Made by a program: the position numbers and the translations under genes. A DNA stretch of 64,000 nucleotides from Aspidapion aeneum. Lineage: Eukaryota; Arthropoda; Insecta; Coleoptera; Brentidae. Each line of letters starts with the position of its first letter. The stretch's first letter is position 1. Below the pieces are notes generated by a model. The model worked only from the letters and a program-made list of their open reading frames with translations, made no database searches and was not told the origin of the DNA. Shown here in pieces: positions 21,971 through 34,637 of the stretch. Location of the stretch: positions 139,437,369 through 139,501,368 of the forward strand of contig OY755039.1 in NCBI GenBank assembly GCA_963576565.1, in the 5' to 3' direction.

Positions 21971-22047
21971 AAAAAAGGTAGCGTGCGTAAAAAAAATTTT
22001 TGCGCATGGCGTGCGTAAAATTTTTTTTTACGCACGCTACCTTTTTT
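21971..22047. repeat. Long inverted repeat upstream of the recombinase gene
   Basis: A 22-bp arm (21971-21992, containing GGTAGCGTGCGTAAAA) is perfectly inverted at 22026-22047. The loop holds another GCGTGCGTAAAA copy. The arm motif is the one seen in the 20393-20483 cluster. Confidence 0.75.
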
Positions 22048-22189
22048 GGTGATTTTATGAAAGCAAATAAAAATAAAATAATTATAGTAATGAACTTGAA
22101 TTTTAAAACTAAGACGAAAACATAATTTGTCAATAAAAATACAAAATACATTATGTAGGAAGAAGTTTTTTACGCAAGTGGGAAAAATA

Positions 22190-22312
22190 TTGTACCTAAC
22201 ACGCGCGGAAAGTGTCTTTTCCGCCCTTAACGGCCTTTCCGAACTCCGCTTCGCGTCGTTCGTGTAACTGCCGTTCGTGCGGAAAAGGGTCACTTTCCGC
22301 ACTTGTTAGGTA
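22190..22312. repeat. Second inverted repeat upstream of the recombinase gene
   Basis: TACCTAACACGCGCGGAAAG at the left is inverted at the right as CTTTCCGCACTTGTTAGGTA, with internal GGAAAAGG/CCTTTCC-like pairings. The GTGCGGAAAGT motif also forms the arms of the palindrome at 20427-20455. Confidence 0.65.
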
Positions 22313-22734
22313 AATAACTATTTCGTACCATTTTATGACTGTCGCACGCGATGATGGAACGAAGGCGAGTCTTTTACATACAGAAACCTAACCGGGCAAT
22401 AGCCCGTAGTGGATCACCGTGTATAAAAATGTATCGCTAAAAGAGAGGGAAATACGAAGTAAAATACAAAGGCAAAGGAAGGAATGAAGGAGAGGGAAGG
22501 TCGCTTCCCATGAAAGAATGAAAGGGAATGTTGTAAATAAGAATTATAGTAGTGAGAAAATGCGTTTCTCGATTCTCTCTAGTCTGCTTGGCGTCTTGAA
22601 ATCAGCAGGATATTAGCCCAGGAGACAATGCCATAAAAACTTCGATCTGTAGGCCAAAATATAGCACTGCCATAGCACTGCGCAGCGAGTCCTTAAAAAT
22701 GGTATAATCAGATTTTTGCTATATCCCGTGGTTT
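22313..22734. other. Purine-rich stretch without recognised feature
   Basis: About 22440-22520 is strongly purine-rich (GGAAGGAATGAAGGAGAGGG). No frame, splice-bounded exon or repeat partner is seen. Confidence 0.4.
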
Positions 22735-24750
22735 CCCTAATACAGGAAGTTTTTGAAAAAATTGCATTTTAAATAATTTTTTGTATCTCGCTTATTTTGC
22801 AAGATATTTTTGTTCTGTAAAAACCTTTTAATGGCAACTTTTTTAGAACAAAATAATGGCGTTGTCAATTTTTTTAAAATATTTTTTAGTTTTTGAGATA
22901 TGTTATTTATCATAAAAAAGTGAAATACGAACCTAGATTTCTTTTATTTCTATTTTAATTAGTTTTATGCTATTATTTTCTTAAAATGATAAAACTAAAA
23001 TACTTTTTTGATTTAAGGCTAAAAAAATATTTAATATTTTAAAAGAAAATTTAGTCCGAACCTGGAAATTTCCAACGTAAATATAAATTAAAAATCGCAA
23101 GACACACTAGTTAAACGATTTTTAGTTTATCTGTTATAAAACGTTAATTAAAATATTTATAAATAAAGTAAAAAACGTTAAAAAGTTACACAAACAATAT
23201 CATAGTAATTATTTAATGGTACTACAGCAACTCATGAAATTTACTTCAACTTAAAGAAACAAAAGCGTTGAATTGATATTGTCATTTTACATGTCATTTT
23301 TTTTGTATGGCTTACTCAAAATTATTCTAAAATGGCTAAAAATCGACCATATCCAGATTTTGAAAAATGTGACTGATTCAAGCAACAAAATCCCAATATT
23401 TAAACGGCAGAAATATTTTTATGTAAAATGCGTTAAGAAAAATTACTCAGAAATACCAACGTCTTACACATAATGGCAATCAACATTTATATCATTAAAG
23501 AAAAATCTGTTATTTTTTTTGTAATTCGTTAGTTTTTTTGTATCTGTCGTAGACTTTGTTTGAAATAAACCTTTAAATTAACCTAAAACCATTTTAATTT
23601 GCTAAGTATAAAAACAATTAAAGTAAAAATCGTTCAACTAGCAATTTTTAGTTTGTATTTATATTGGAAATTTCCAGAAATATTTTTTTTTTAATATAAA
23701 TTTTTTTTTAACCTGAAAACAAAAAAAATACTCTGCCAATATATGGGCCCCTAAGCTCACACTAGGTACTATAGTTATAGTGTACGTGTGAGCTAATATA
23801 ACTAAAAACTGAAATATATTTTATTCAACTCCACACTAAATTACCTCTTGTTTGATACCACACAAGCCATGTTTTGACTTAAACTCAAATTTTTGAAATC
23901 CACCCCCACCCTTAAAAAATACAAAAACTAAAATGTATTTTGTTGAACTCCGGACTTAATTACCTTTCGTTTGATATCACACACGCCATATTTTCACTTA
24001 AACTCTAATTTTTGAAATATACCCCCACCCTTTTTTTTAAATAAATTAAAATGTATTTTGTTTAACCCCAGACTCAATTACCTTTCGTTTGATATCACAC
24101 ACGCCATATTTTCACATAAACTCTAATTTTTGAAATTTATCCCCACCCTTTTATTTGGTTTATGTTCGGTGGATTTTATTGATTTTTAAATGGGACCATC
24201 TCGACCGAGGACCCAGCCTAGGTACCAAATTTCATTGAAATCGGCCAAGCGGTTTTTGAGTTATGCGCGTTGGTCGTTACAGACAGACAGACAGACATAC
24301 AGACAGACAGACGGCGCAACAAAAAAGTTTCAAAATCATCTGAAACGCAAAGATATATAAAAATTTTTGAAATCGGAGCAACTTTTTTTTTCTCGAAAAA
24401 ATTAGGATCACCATAGCTCACACTACTATAGTATAGTATATGTGTGAGCTAATACATTTTTATTATTTTGTGATACTAATAGCATGAAACCATTGACTTC
24501 TATACCGGGCCTTATACAACTCAATGCATGAAAGCAATCAAAATAATAATAAAAAATCCAGGTCCGTATTAATTTTTTTTTTGATAAATACCATATCTCA
24601 AAAACTAACCAATATTTTAAAAAACTAACAACGTCATTATTTTCTTCTAAAAAGTTGCCATAAAAAGATTTTTACAGAATAAAAATATCTTGCAAAATAA
24701 GGGATTCTTAAAAATGCAATTTTTTCAAAAACTATTATTAGTATTATTCA
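22735..24750. mobile_element. Foldback element hosting HINE copy 2
   Basis: The left arm 22745-22925 (TTTTTGAAAAAATTGCATTT, TTTTGCAAGATATTTTTGTT, AGTTTTTGAGATATG) is inverted at about 24570-24745. The interior is AT-rich and non-coding and is interrupted at 23729 by a Helentron-like insertion. No target duplication could be fixed. Confidence 0.6.
23729..24452 (+). mobile_element. Helentron/HINE-like element, copy 2
   Basis: Begins TACTCTGCCAATATATGGGC and ends at the hairpin GTGTGAGCTAA, in the orientation where a CTAA terminus follows a hairpin. It has the three 120-bp internal units and a (CAGA)n block, as in the other copies. Confidence 0.65.
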
Positions 24751-25133
24751 TTGACTTCTATACCCAGACTTAGTGAAGGTCAGTTTTTTTATATCTCCCC
24801 CTAGAAACACCTGAAATCCCTTAAAAACACCGAAATTGGGACATCCTGTGGATTAAGAAGTAAGACAGAAACTTTTTTTATTTGGAAAATATAAATAATA
24901 TATTGGGTAATTTTAAAATAATGGAATAAGACAATTTTTCTTAAGTTCTTGATAGTGCAATGTAACCATATAATATAACCTAAAGTAAAATAAAGTGATA
25001 TATATTTGACAACACTGCTATAAAATAAAAGTAATCAACTAAACGCTCTATCTCATCCGTCAAAAAGCGTCGAATAGCCATGAGGATGGGCACTATTCGA
25101 TAGAAGGTAAAACCAAGGCCAACACAAAAATAG

Positions 25134-25703
25134 AGGCCACGACCCTGAAAAAATCAGCTGTTCTCCCGGGGCTGAATTTTACATTGGGTTATGGGAGATC
25201 AGACGTTTTTTTATGATATTTTCAAAATGGCACTACAGATTTTCGCCAAATTTCAGTGAAATATTCTCAGACACCATCCCGATATTCCACCAAAGGTTTG
25301 TAAGGAAGCAACATGATTAAAAGGTTAAAATCTTCAAGATTTAGCATTCCTTATTTTGAATTCAAATTACCCGCCATGTACCACATGCCAACTGTTATAT
25401 TTGACATGTATTTGACTTTGTCATATGTGATTGTCACATTCGCTTCTGCTTTAAACTTAATTTTTGTATGAGCTAATGAAGCCGCTATGAAAAATTAGGG
25501 CTTACTATACATTTAAAAAAAAAATTCTGCCAGAATAAAGTAAAAACAATCTCAAAAACGGCTTTATTTAACAAAAAATCAAATATCCATGAACCGTCAT
25601 TCCAACTTCAAAATTTTAAAGACAATCAGCTGTGTCGTAAAGTGACCATCAAAAAAAAATCAGCCCCGGATGTGACGTCAACAAAGTGGAGGATCGTGGC
25701 CCG
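25134..25703. mobile_element. Short TIR element, about 570 bp
   Basis: GGCCACGACCCTG...CCCGGGGCTGA on the left is matched in inverse by TCAGCCCCGG...GGATCGTGGCC at the right (about 25655-25703). Interior non-coding. Class unknown. Confidence 0.5.
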
Positions 25704-26165
25704 TCCATTTTGATAGCCCTGACTAAACAAACAAGTTCTTTAGATTTTTGTCTATACTGAGTGTTTCCTTTAAATAGTTGTTATCTAATTAGCGCTTTTT
25801 ATAGTGGCCGCATAATGCCATACTAGAGACCTATGTATAACATATTTTAAAGAAATATTTATTTAAAATATATCATACATACAGGGTCGCTAGGCCATAC
25901 TACCGTTGTAAAAATTACAAAAGGCGTCATTTCTTCTTTCAAGTTTTTCAAAAAAATCAAATTAGATTGCCTCTTTGTCACAATCAGAGAATAAACCGGG
26001 TGGGCAAAAAAAAACCGGACAATTTTTTTCTCATTATAACTTTTGAACTATACAATCGATTTTAATGGGACAAACTGCACTTGATAGAAAACTAATCAGA
26101 GTTTTGAATAAATATATTTTTTGTCCACCATCTCAAAATCCAAGATGGCGGACGAAATTAAGAAT

Positions 26166-27956
26166 ACGAGTCGTTAAATACCGAGATGAATTCCATCAAA
26201 GGAGCATGCGCCAAAATTAACGTCAAAATGTCTAATTTAAATTATTGGCGCGAATACCGTGATTGGCGCGAGATCAAAGAGCTTAACCTATAATAAAAAA
26301 TTCAAGGTATAAAATAATGGTCAATTCTGATTTTTAGGTATGATTTTATGTAGGTACCGGGTGGTTTCTTATAACCGGAGCACTCAGCAACTTTATCATT
26401 GAAAATAAATTGAGATTTTTTTGGTTAATTATGACAACTTTAAAAGCCAACATAATTTTTTTCTATCCGTCACCATGTACACGGTGTCCCAAATTCGATG
26501 TTTTTGGGGGGTTTCGGGTATTTCTAGAGGGGCTAAAAAAACTGATCCCCCTTTGCGACACTCAAATTTCAAAAGAAGCTTAAAGGTGAAAATCGCATTT
26601 TGATATAGCAAGCCGTTTTTAAACGACGGGGTGTTTTTAAAAAGTCTGCATTTTGGGAAGGGGTCTATAACTTGTTTATTTATTAATATTTTTTATTTCT
26701 GGGAAAACATTCTTAAGACACTTTTTTAAGAGGAATTTAACTGGTAAATTAAATTTCATTTGTCACGTTTAGTTTTTGAGATATCACAAAAAATTAATTT
26801 TTCTTCCCTTTATTTCTTTATATTTTTGTATTTTTTTTATTTTTACCACATATTTTAGTCTGCTTAATGGGTTTAAAATATTTTAATATTATAAAATTAT
26901 AAAAATAAAAAAATAACAAAGAGGTGATTAAAAAATAAAAATAAAGAAAACAATAAAAAAAAACATTGAGTGTGATACATCATTTTAAAGGAAATTTTAA
27001 GCTGATTTTAAAAATCGAATAAGCAAAGAGTTACTCTGTAAGAAAAATAACAACTTTATGCAAAAACCAAAAGAGATAATTAAAAACCGTTTACATCTGT
27101 CAATTCTTCAAGAAAAGATCTATAAGAAAGCTATTAACACAAAAACAAAATTTTCATAAACAAAAAAGTTATAGACCCCCTCCCAAAATGCAGACAAAAA
27201 CACTCCGTAGCTTTAAAACGGCTTGCTATATCCAAATGTGGTTTTCACCTTTAGGCTTCTCTTGAAATCTGAGCGTCGCAAAGAAGGGGGTTAGTTTTTT
27301 TCTATCTCCCCTAGAAATACCCGACACCACAAAAAAACAACGAATTTGGGACACCCTGTACAGGGTGTGACAATGAAGTCGATTTTTTGAGAGGGAACAC
27401 CCTGTATATTTTTGCATTTTAAGATTCGTCTTTTCTTTCTGATTTCAAAAATATACAATATCTATGTGCTGCGATTAATATTTTTTGAGGTATATGCAGT
27501 ATTTCTTCTATATGATCTTATGCACTTCACGTTTATTTTGTTTTGCCATGGGAGTATTGACTCTCAACTCCAATGTTTCTTCAAGTATTTCTTGATTGTG
27601 TTTGTATTTCAAATGATCACACTGATCCAAGTTTTTTGGGAAGGAGCATTTACATTCTAGGCATCTAAACATAAAAACACTTTCTGCATAGGAATACCTT
27701 TGTTTTTGTATGCCATGTTTACTTTGACAGTGTTTATTCAAACTAAATTGGCACTAAATAATTTGTCACACAACTTGCATGTCACCGGCATTTTCACAGC
27801 ACAAAAACGACGAATTTTCATCAAAAAGAACTGGGAATTATTAAAGTTTTGCTGTATAAAACCATACTGAAATATCTCTCAGTTGATTGGTTGGCAGAAG
27901 TGACAGATCAACGCTTGCGCACGTCTTGGAATTCATCTCGGTATTTAACAACTCGT
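26166..27956. mobile_element. Palindromic element with 28-bp TIRs and zinc-finger sequence, copy 1
   Basis: Both ends read ACGAGTCGTTAAATACCGAG (the right one inverted and slightly changed). The middle (about 26450-27420) is itself a large imperfect palindrome with GGGACACCCTGTAC motifs. The right part encodes zinc-finger sequence on the minus strand. The second copy (39785-41427) has 8-bp duplications; here the flanks do not match, perhaps through mutation. Confidence 0.7.
27508..27791 (-). pseudogene. C2H2 zinc-finger coding fragment inside the TIR element
   Basis: From ATG at 27791 the frame reads MPVTCKLCDKLFSAN. A one-base shift near 27735 is needed to continue as SLNKHCQSKHG (finger 1: C-X2-C-X12-H-X4-H), after which the frame stays open to 27508 and includes a second finger, FRCLECKCSF...HLKYKH. 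Finger structure suggests DNA or RNA binding. It could be a captured host exon or the N-terminus of the autonomous relative's protein. The frameshift makes this copy defective. Confidence 0.6.
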
Positions 27957-29617
27957 AAATATACCCTTCAAAGATGTTCGTTTATTCTTGTGTTGCGAAC
28001 ATGTTTTAATTATTTTTTTAAATTGTTGAAAAAGCTGCATTCTTGCCACGCACAACAAGGGACAAATCAGCCAAATCGGTTCAGTGATTCTGAAAAAAAA
28101 TATTTTTGTTACAACCATTGCTTTGTATATTAAACAATTGCCTTGCCAATCACATCTGCATTTGTTTTCTTATAAATTCATTACTACTAAACCGATTTTG
28201 ATGAAATAAAAAACATCCTGGTGAGATATGATTGCTTTTTAAAGATCATGATCAACATTTATCGTCATCTTAAAATTTAAGATGGCGGACACAATCATAC
28301 TTAATTCTTCAAAATGGCGTGTTTATTCTTATTTTCCGAAAATGTTTTAGTTTTTTTTAATTTAAGGAAAATCACTAATTTTCCCTCACACAACAACGTA
28401 CAAATTAGTAAAATCGGTGCGGTGGTTCTCAAAAAATATATTTTTGTTTCAACCATTGTTTTACAGATTCTACGATTGCATTGCCAATCCTGTCTGCATT
28501 CATATCCTTACAAATTTGTTATTACTAAACCGATTTTAGTAAAACAAAAAAAATCGTGGTGAGAATTGATTGCCTCTTAAAGATTGTTATCAAAATTTTC
28601 CGCCATCTTGGAATTTAAGATGATGGACAGAATCATATTTGATTCTACAAACTGGCGTGTTTATTCTGATTTTGCAAAAAAAAAATATTTTTGTTTTATT
28701 TATAGAAATACAATACTTTTCTCCCACATAAAGACAAATTAATAAAATCGGTGTAGTGGTGTTTTAAAAATTATACGATTGCATTACCAATCCTGTCTGC
28801 ATTCATTTCTTTATAAATTCATTTTTAATGAACCGATTTTACTGAAATATAAAACATCAAAGTGTAAACTTTAAAGATCAATCAGTTTGCGCCATTATGT
28901 TTTTTATTTCATTAAAATCGGCTCCGTAATAATGAATTTATAAAGAACTGAATGCAGACAGGATTGGTAATGCAATCGTATAATTTGTAAAACAATGGTT
29001 AAAACAAAATCAGATTTTGTGAGAACGACTTAACCGATTTTAATATTTTGTGCCTGGTTTGTTAAGCGGGAGAAAAGTAGTGCTTTTCTACAGATTAAAA
29101 AACACTAAAACATTTGGAGAAAATAAAAATAAACACGCCTTTTTGAAGAATCAAGTATGATTCTGCCCGCCATCCTAAGCTTTAAGATGGGGATACATTT
29201 TGATCATGATCTTTTAAAAGCATTCAATGCTCACCAGGATGTTTTTTATTTCATTAAAATTGGTTCAGTAGTAATGAATTTATAGGGAAATAAGTGCAGA
29301 GATGATTGGCAAGGCAATATAATGTTCAAAATAATGGTTAAAACAAAAATACTTTTTTTAGAACCACCAAACCGATTTTGCTGATTCATACCTTGTTGTG
29401 CATGGCAAGAATGCTGCTTTTTTAGTGATTTAAAAATATTATTTCGTCCGCCATCTTGGATTTTGAAATGGCGCACAAAAAAATTCATTTATTCAAAATT
29501 CTGATTAATTCTCTGCCAAGTGCAGTTTGTCTCATCAAAATCGATGGTATAGTTCAAAAGTTATAATGAAAAAAAAATTGTCCGGTTTTTTTTGGTATAG
29601 CATTTTGTTGGGCAGGG

Positions 29618-30075
29618 GACAATTCGTCGCTACCGATTCGCCGCGGGAACAATTTACGGCCCAATTTGCTAAGGAGGCAATTCGCCGCGAGAATTTTAGT
29701 TTAATTTTTCTTTTAATTTAATTTAACTGTTCTGTCCTCTTGTTGGGAGATCAAAATCTGTGTGAAACCAAACCGTGGTCAATTGATCGCAAACATATCT
29801 TATGTCTGGACCACCAACATTTTGCAAAAAAAATGTCCCTACAAAAAAAAATGGTTTTTTGAAAAATTAATTTATAAAAAAAAAACTAAAAAAAAATTTT
29901 ACAAAAAATTATTTTTGAAAATATTTTTTTAAAAAGTGGTTTTTCTAAAAACTCATTTAGACAAAAAAATTTTTTTATAAATTTTATTTTTATACATTTT
30001 TGAAAAATATGTTCGTTGACGGCGAATTGTCCCCTCGGCAAATCGGACCGAGGCAAATTGTCCCTCCCTCCCACC
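29618..30075. mobile_element. Foldback MITE with GGACAATTCGCCGC ends, copy 2
   Basis: GGGGACAATTCGTCGC at 29620 is inverted near 30018 as ACGGCGAATTGTCCCC, followed by a second related arm GAGGCAAATTGTCCCT. It shares its interior with 18743-19225. Confidence 0.6.
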
Positions 30076-30179
30076 GAATTTCATCAAAATAATTTTATTG
30101 TGATTTCAAGAAAAAATTGTTTTGTCAACTCTTTTTGTAATTAAATAAAACTAAGAGCATCCTCTTGACAGTGCTTTTA

Positions 30180-31040
30180 AACACATGTTGCATATAGATT
30201 CCTATATATACAGTGGTGGCCAAAATAATAAAAGTGCCCTAAAACTGTATGAAAATCTGACCCTGCTCTACCTATAAAAAAATTAATGGATCCATGACGG
30301 ATCTGATACATTCCTAACCCATTAGCACACTCTACTTTTTTGTAAATATCTCTGAAACAAAAGCTCCTACCAAGTTTTAGGTTATAACACAAATTTTTGT
30401 ACAAAATGTGCGCTACAATATTCCGAAAACCGCATAATAAAGCGACGCTCCGTTAAAAAGTTACCATTTTTAAAACTTTTTAACTGTCAAAAAACTGTCA
30501 TTAGCATTGATAAATTTCGACCAAAATCTAATCAGCTCGTTACAGTATCGAATACTATTTTACCTAAAAATTTCATGAAAATCGGTTGGGCGGTTTAGGA
30601 GCTATCGTGTTAACGATGATTGATGATTCATATGTGTTATTTGGGTGTATTTGACCTATTTTAGCAATATCGCCGTGATATCTGTCTGTGTGTGTGTCCG
30701 TAACACGATAGGTCTTAAACCGCTGAACCGATTTCCATATATTTTTTAGGAAAAGTAGTATTCGACACTCTAACGAGCTGATTAGACTGTGGACAAAATC
30801 CATTAACGCTAATGACAGTTTTTGACAATTAAAAATTTTTCAAAATGCTCATTTTTTAACGGAGCATCGCATCAATAGGCGATTTTCAGAATACAGGAGA
30901 TTGCATTTTGCTCAATAATTTCGTAGGAGCTTTACTTTCTGAGATATTTGTAAAGAACTGTTTTCAATGCTGATATATTATGGCTTCATTTGAAGTGTAG
31001 CTAAGAAGGTATTAGATCCGTCATGGATCAATTTATTTTT
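30180..31040. repeat. Large inverted repeat, about 860 bp
   Basis: Left arm motifs (GATCTGATACATTCCTAACC, ATAAAGCGACGCTCCGTTAA, AATCTAATCAGCTCGTTACA) recur inverted in the right arm (TAACGGAGCATCGCATCAAT, TAACGAGCTGATTAGACTGT). A (TGTGTG)n block lies near the centre. It is related to 8038-8470 and 62545-62960. Non-coding. Confidence 0.55.
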
Positions 31041-33289
31041 GTATACAGGGTGTCCCATAAAGGACGGCAGCCGGATTTATCTCAGATACTAGTACAGCTA
31101 CGACTTCGGGAAAAAAAATTTAAAACAAAATCGGGCATTGTGAATTCACCTAAAATATTTTTGTTTCTGTAGCTCCCCGCTAGGGGCAGTAATAACACCT
31201 CCCAACTATAAAAATTGCATTTTATGACAAACTCTTTGTTATTCATACACAAATTGTACCATATTCGCATTCCTTGAAAAATTCTGCATAATTTGGACTC
31301 CTCACTTGTACCTCTTTCTCACTTCCCCATATGGATGGAATGAAAATATCACTTTTTATTTAAAAAATAATTACTTTTACGTGGTAACTAAACCGACTTT
31401 TGTTATTTATTTGACTTATTAAGAAAACCCTAAAAAATGCAAATATTCTTGATTTTCTGTTTAAATTAACATTTTTTCGAAAGAAGAAATTTTTTAAAAG
31501 TACCCAACCAAAAAACTTAAATATCTTAAAAATTTCAGATACAAACCCATTAATATTTTTACTTGAAGTTGTCAAGCGATATTCATTTAGGATATTACTG
31601 AAATACACAAGTCAAAATTTGACTTAGTTTTGAAGATATTTGAAAAATAGTTTTGTTTGTGTATTATGTGGTGAGACGAGACCTTATTTTGTTATTTGCT
31701 TGTGTCACACCTGTTATAATTTTTGGACCATTTAATGTTTATTGACGTTTTATAATTTGTTTTTGACATAATGGTTTGGTACTTTTAAAAAATTTCCTCT
31801 TTCGCAAAAATTTTAATTTAAACAATAAATCAAGAATATTTGCATTTTTTAGGGTTTTCTTAATAAGTCAAATAAATAATAAAAGTCGATTAAGTTACCA
31901 CGTAAAAGTAATTATTTTTTAAATAAAAAGTGACATTTTCATTCCATCCATGTGGGGAAGTGAGAGAGAGGTACAAGTGAGAGGAATACGAATATGGTAA
32001 AATTTGTTTATGTTTATCATAGAGTTTTGTCATAAAATTCAATTTTTATAGTTGGGAGTAGGGTCACTGCATCCTGGAAGCCTGGCGTCTCCATGGGTAG
32101 CGACAAGCCCACGTGACCTGCCTCGGAATTTCCATGGGCGACTCGTCAACTTACCTCGGAATAATTAGAGTACCTACACGCAATTTTAATACAATATTGT
32201 AAATTAACCTCGGAATTTTTAGAGTACCTACAATTTTTCTAGAAGTTTGTAAAGCGATCTCAGAATTTTTAGAGTACCTACAGGATGTAAAATATTTTTA
32301 AAAATATTAAAGACAATACTTATATTTTAAGTTTTTGAACAACTTTTTATTCTTAAAATATAAATTAATACAAAAAAGACTACGAAACAATTTAATGCGT
32401 ACACTGTAACTATTAGATATAATATTAGTTATAGAACTTACCTACAATGATAAAAAATATCATTTCTGTGTGATTACTCTAAATTTTGCCTTTTTTGTAA
32501 ATTTGTTATAGTTTCTAAAGTCATATTCCTGTGGTTCTGTCGTGCTTCCAATCAGATAGACTTTGTGCAAAAACATGATTTTTTGAAATATATTCCAAAA
32601 CTTTTATTTTTGTATTTTACATCGATATCAGTAAGTCTTTGTTTTTAAAATAATATACAGTCTCTTATTAAAAAAATATTAGTTAAAATATTAAATCAAG
32701 TAAAAGAAACAAACCTATCGAAACTTCAAGCCTCCGGGTAAACCTGGACGATCATCTAAAGTAGGAATGTTCAGGAAGCCAGAATAGTTTTAATTGGTAC
32801 CTAGTCCTAATACTAAACTTTCGTTATTTTAATTTAATGTTCTATGTAAATACCATGTACGTCTGGAGTACGTACATTTTACGTTTAAGTGGACGTACCT
32901 AGTACGAGTTTTTTACGTACAAAATACGTCGAATGTACGTATATCGTATGTACTTCGGTACGTCCATAATACGTACAAATCGAAGGAAAATAATGGCTAA
33001 AATTACGTCCCTAGGACGTACATATATGGTCCAAAAATGTACGTACTATGTACATATACTACGTCGCAGAGTTACGTAGGTACTATGTACGTACATAGTA
33101 CGTACTTGTGCTGTCTGGGTAGAGAGTGTGAACCCAAACCGAACTATCAGAAACATATTTTCGAAAAATGTGTTATTTTAATCTTTCTCAATTGAGCGCA
33201 AACCTGTGCGTTGGGGACAGTTTTTTGGTGGAAGTATCTGGACCGGTTAGAATACGTTTGCGATCAATTGAGAAAGGTTAGGAAAACAC

Positions 33290-33735
33290 CAATTGATCGC
33301 AAATTTTCGTTCGAAGAAATTTCTTTGAGACAAATTTCCGTTCGAAAAAAATATTTTTAAACAAATTTTCATTAGAAAAAACTGTTTTCGAATAAATCTT
33401 CGTTCAAAAAAAAATGTGTTCCAACAAATTTCCGTTTGAACAAATGGTTTTATTTCCGTTTAAAAAAAATGTTTTCGAACAAATTTCCATTTGAAGAAAC
33501 TGTTTTCAAACAAATTTCCGTTCGAAGAAAATGTTTTCGAACAAATTTCCGTTTGAAGAAATGGTTTTCGAACAAATTTCCGTTCGTAAAAATGTTTTTG
33601 AACAAATTTATATTCGAAGAAACTCTTTTTCTAAAATAGGTTTTTGAACCAATTTTCGTTTGGAAAAAATGTTTTCGAACAAATTTCGATTCGAAGAAAC
33701 TATTTTCGAACAAATTTTCGTTCGTAGAAAATGTA
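33290..33735 (+). repeat. Minisatellite of about 31-bp units
   Basis: About 14 diverged units of the form ACAAATTTCCGTTCGAAGAA-AATGTTTTCGA. The frames across it on both strands are by-products of the repeat. Confidence 0.8.
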
Positions 33736-33849
33736 GGTTCGCGTGTATGTGTTTGTGTTTGTATGTGTGCGTGTATGTACGTCAGGTGTGTGTGTGTGCG
33801 TCTGTGTCTATAGTAAAGCATTTTTTTACAATTACAGCTACTTTCGATT

Positions 33850-34010
33850 TTTTGTTTGTACCTTTTGTTTTACGATCTTTTGTTTTTCGACCTTTTGTAC
33901 TTTCGACCTTTTGTATTTTCGGCCTTTTGTAGTGTCGACCTTATGTTTTCGACCTTTTATACTTTCGACATTTTGTGTTTTCGACCTTTTGTACTTTCGA
34001 CGACGTTTTA
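33850..34010 (+). repeat. Pyrimidine-rich tandem repeat, about 16-20 bp units
   Basis: Units of CGACCTTTTGTACTTT type repeated about nine times, next to a (GT)n-rich stretch at 33735-33805. Non-coding. Confidence 0.75.
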
Positions 34011-34496
34011 CTCGTCGCCTGCATGTTTTTTGGACATCGTAATAAAATAATAGGTAGATTTTAAACCTGAGGACTGCAGTGTTTATTTTTTTAATCCCGC
34101 GACAAGATTTTTTAAGCCCGACCGGAAGGACGGCTATAATTTGCTAAGTGAAAAGGGACTTTAATGCCAATCTTTATATACTAAAAATAATAATAATCAT
34201 AAAATAAATAAATATTAAACCACTTACTCCGGTACTCTAGTTTTAACATGTCAACCCCCGGTATATAATAATACAGTGGGCAGTGATAGTTTTCATTTAT
34301 TTGGTGAGCTTTGGGCGTTGCTATGGCATGACATAAAACAAAAGTCAGCCAGACGATAACAAACATTGAAAAAATTTGAAAAAGAATATTTATTTCATAA
34401 AAAACTAAATAGGTTTAGTCGAGAAAAATATCGAATCAAATTTCTTAATGATGGAATAAACGAGGGATCAAAAATAAAACCTATTCCTACTTTGAG

Positions 34497-34637
34497 ATGG
34501 ACATTGAAAAGGCCGCCGAAGAAAGCAGCTTTCCGAGTGCCGAAAATGATAAAAAGAATGTCAAAAATTTCACCGAAAAGGTATTCCTGGTTTACATCCT
34601 GGAGAAGTCTAAAAAGTTAAATGCTTCGTTTATATGA
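34497..34637 (+). CDS. Possible small coding remnant inside the hAT element
   Basis: A 46-codon frame (starting MDIEKAAEESSFPS) has an acidic, balanced composition unlike the AT-rich surroundings, and a coding-like stretch continues after its stop. No domain is recognised. It could be a captured exon or chance; overlapping frames are also open. Confidence 0.2.
   Translation: MDIEKAAEESSFPSAENDKKNVKNFTEKVFLVYILEKSKKLNASFI

Larger units (their letters stand above)
25994..29592. mobile_element. Foldback element of the 300-bp repeat family
   Basis: The left terminus GGGTGGGCAAAAAAAAACCG (25996) and the right terminus TTGTCCGGTTTTTTTT (about 29575-29592) are inverted. Between them, forward units (27957-28860) and inverted units (28900-29490) meet at about 28890. 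The element was later hit by the zinc-finger MITE at 26166-27956. Many AAGATGGCGGAC/CCGCCATCTT junctions occur. The short frames in the units have no recognisable domain. Confidence 0.6.

Noticed and set aside
30180..31040. Considered as a SINE
   Set aside because: No pol III A/B boxes or poly(A) tail seen; it is an inverted repeat.
33436..34050. Several frames of 60-123 codons on both strands
   Set aside because: They read through minisatellite and pyrimidine-rich tandem repeats; low-complexity by-products.
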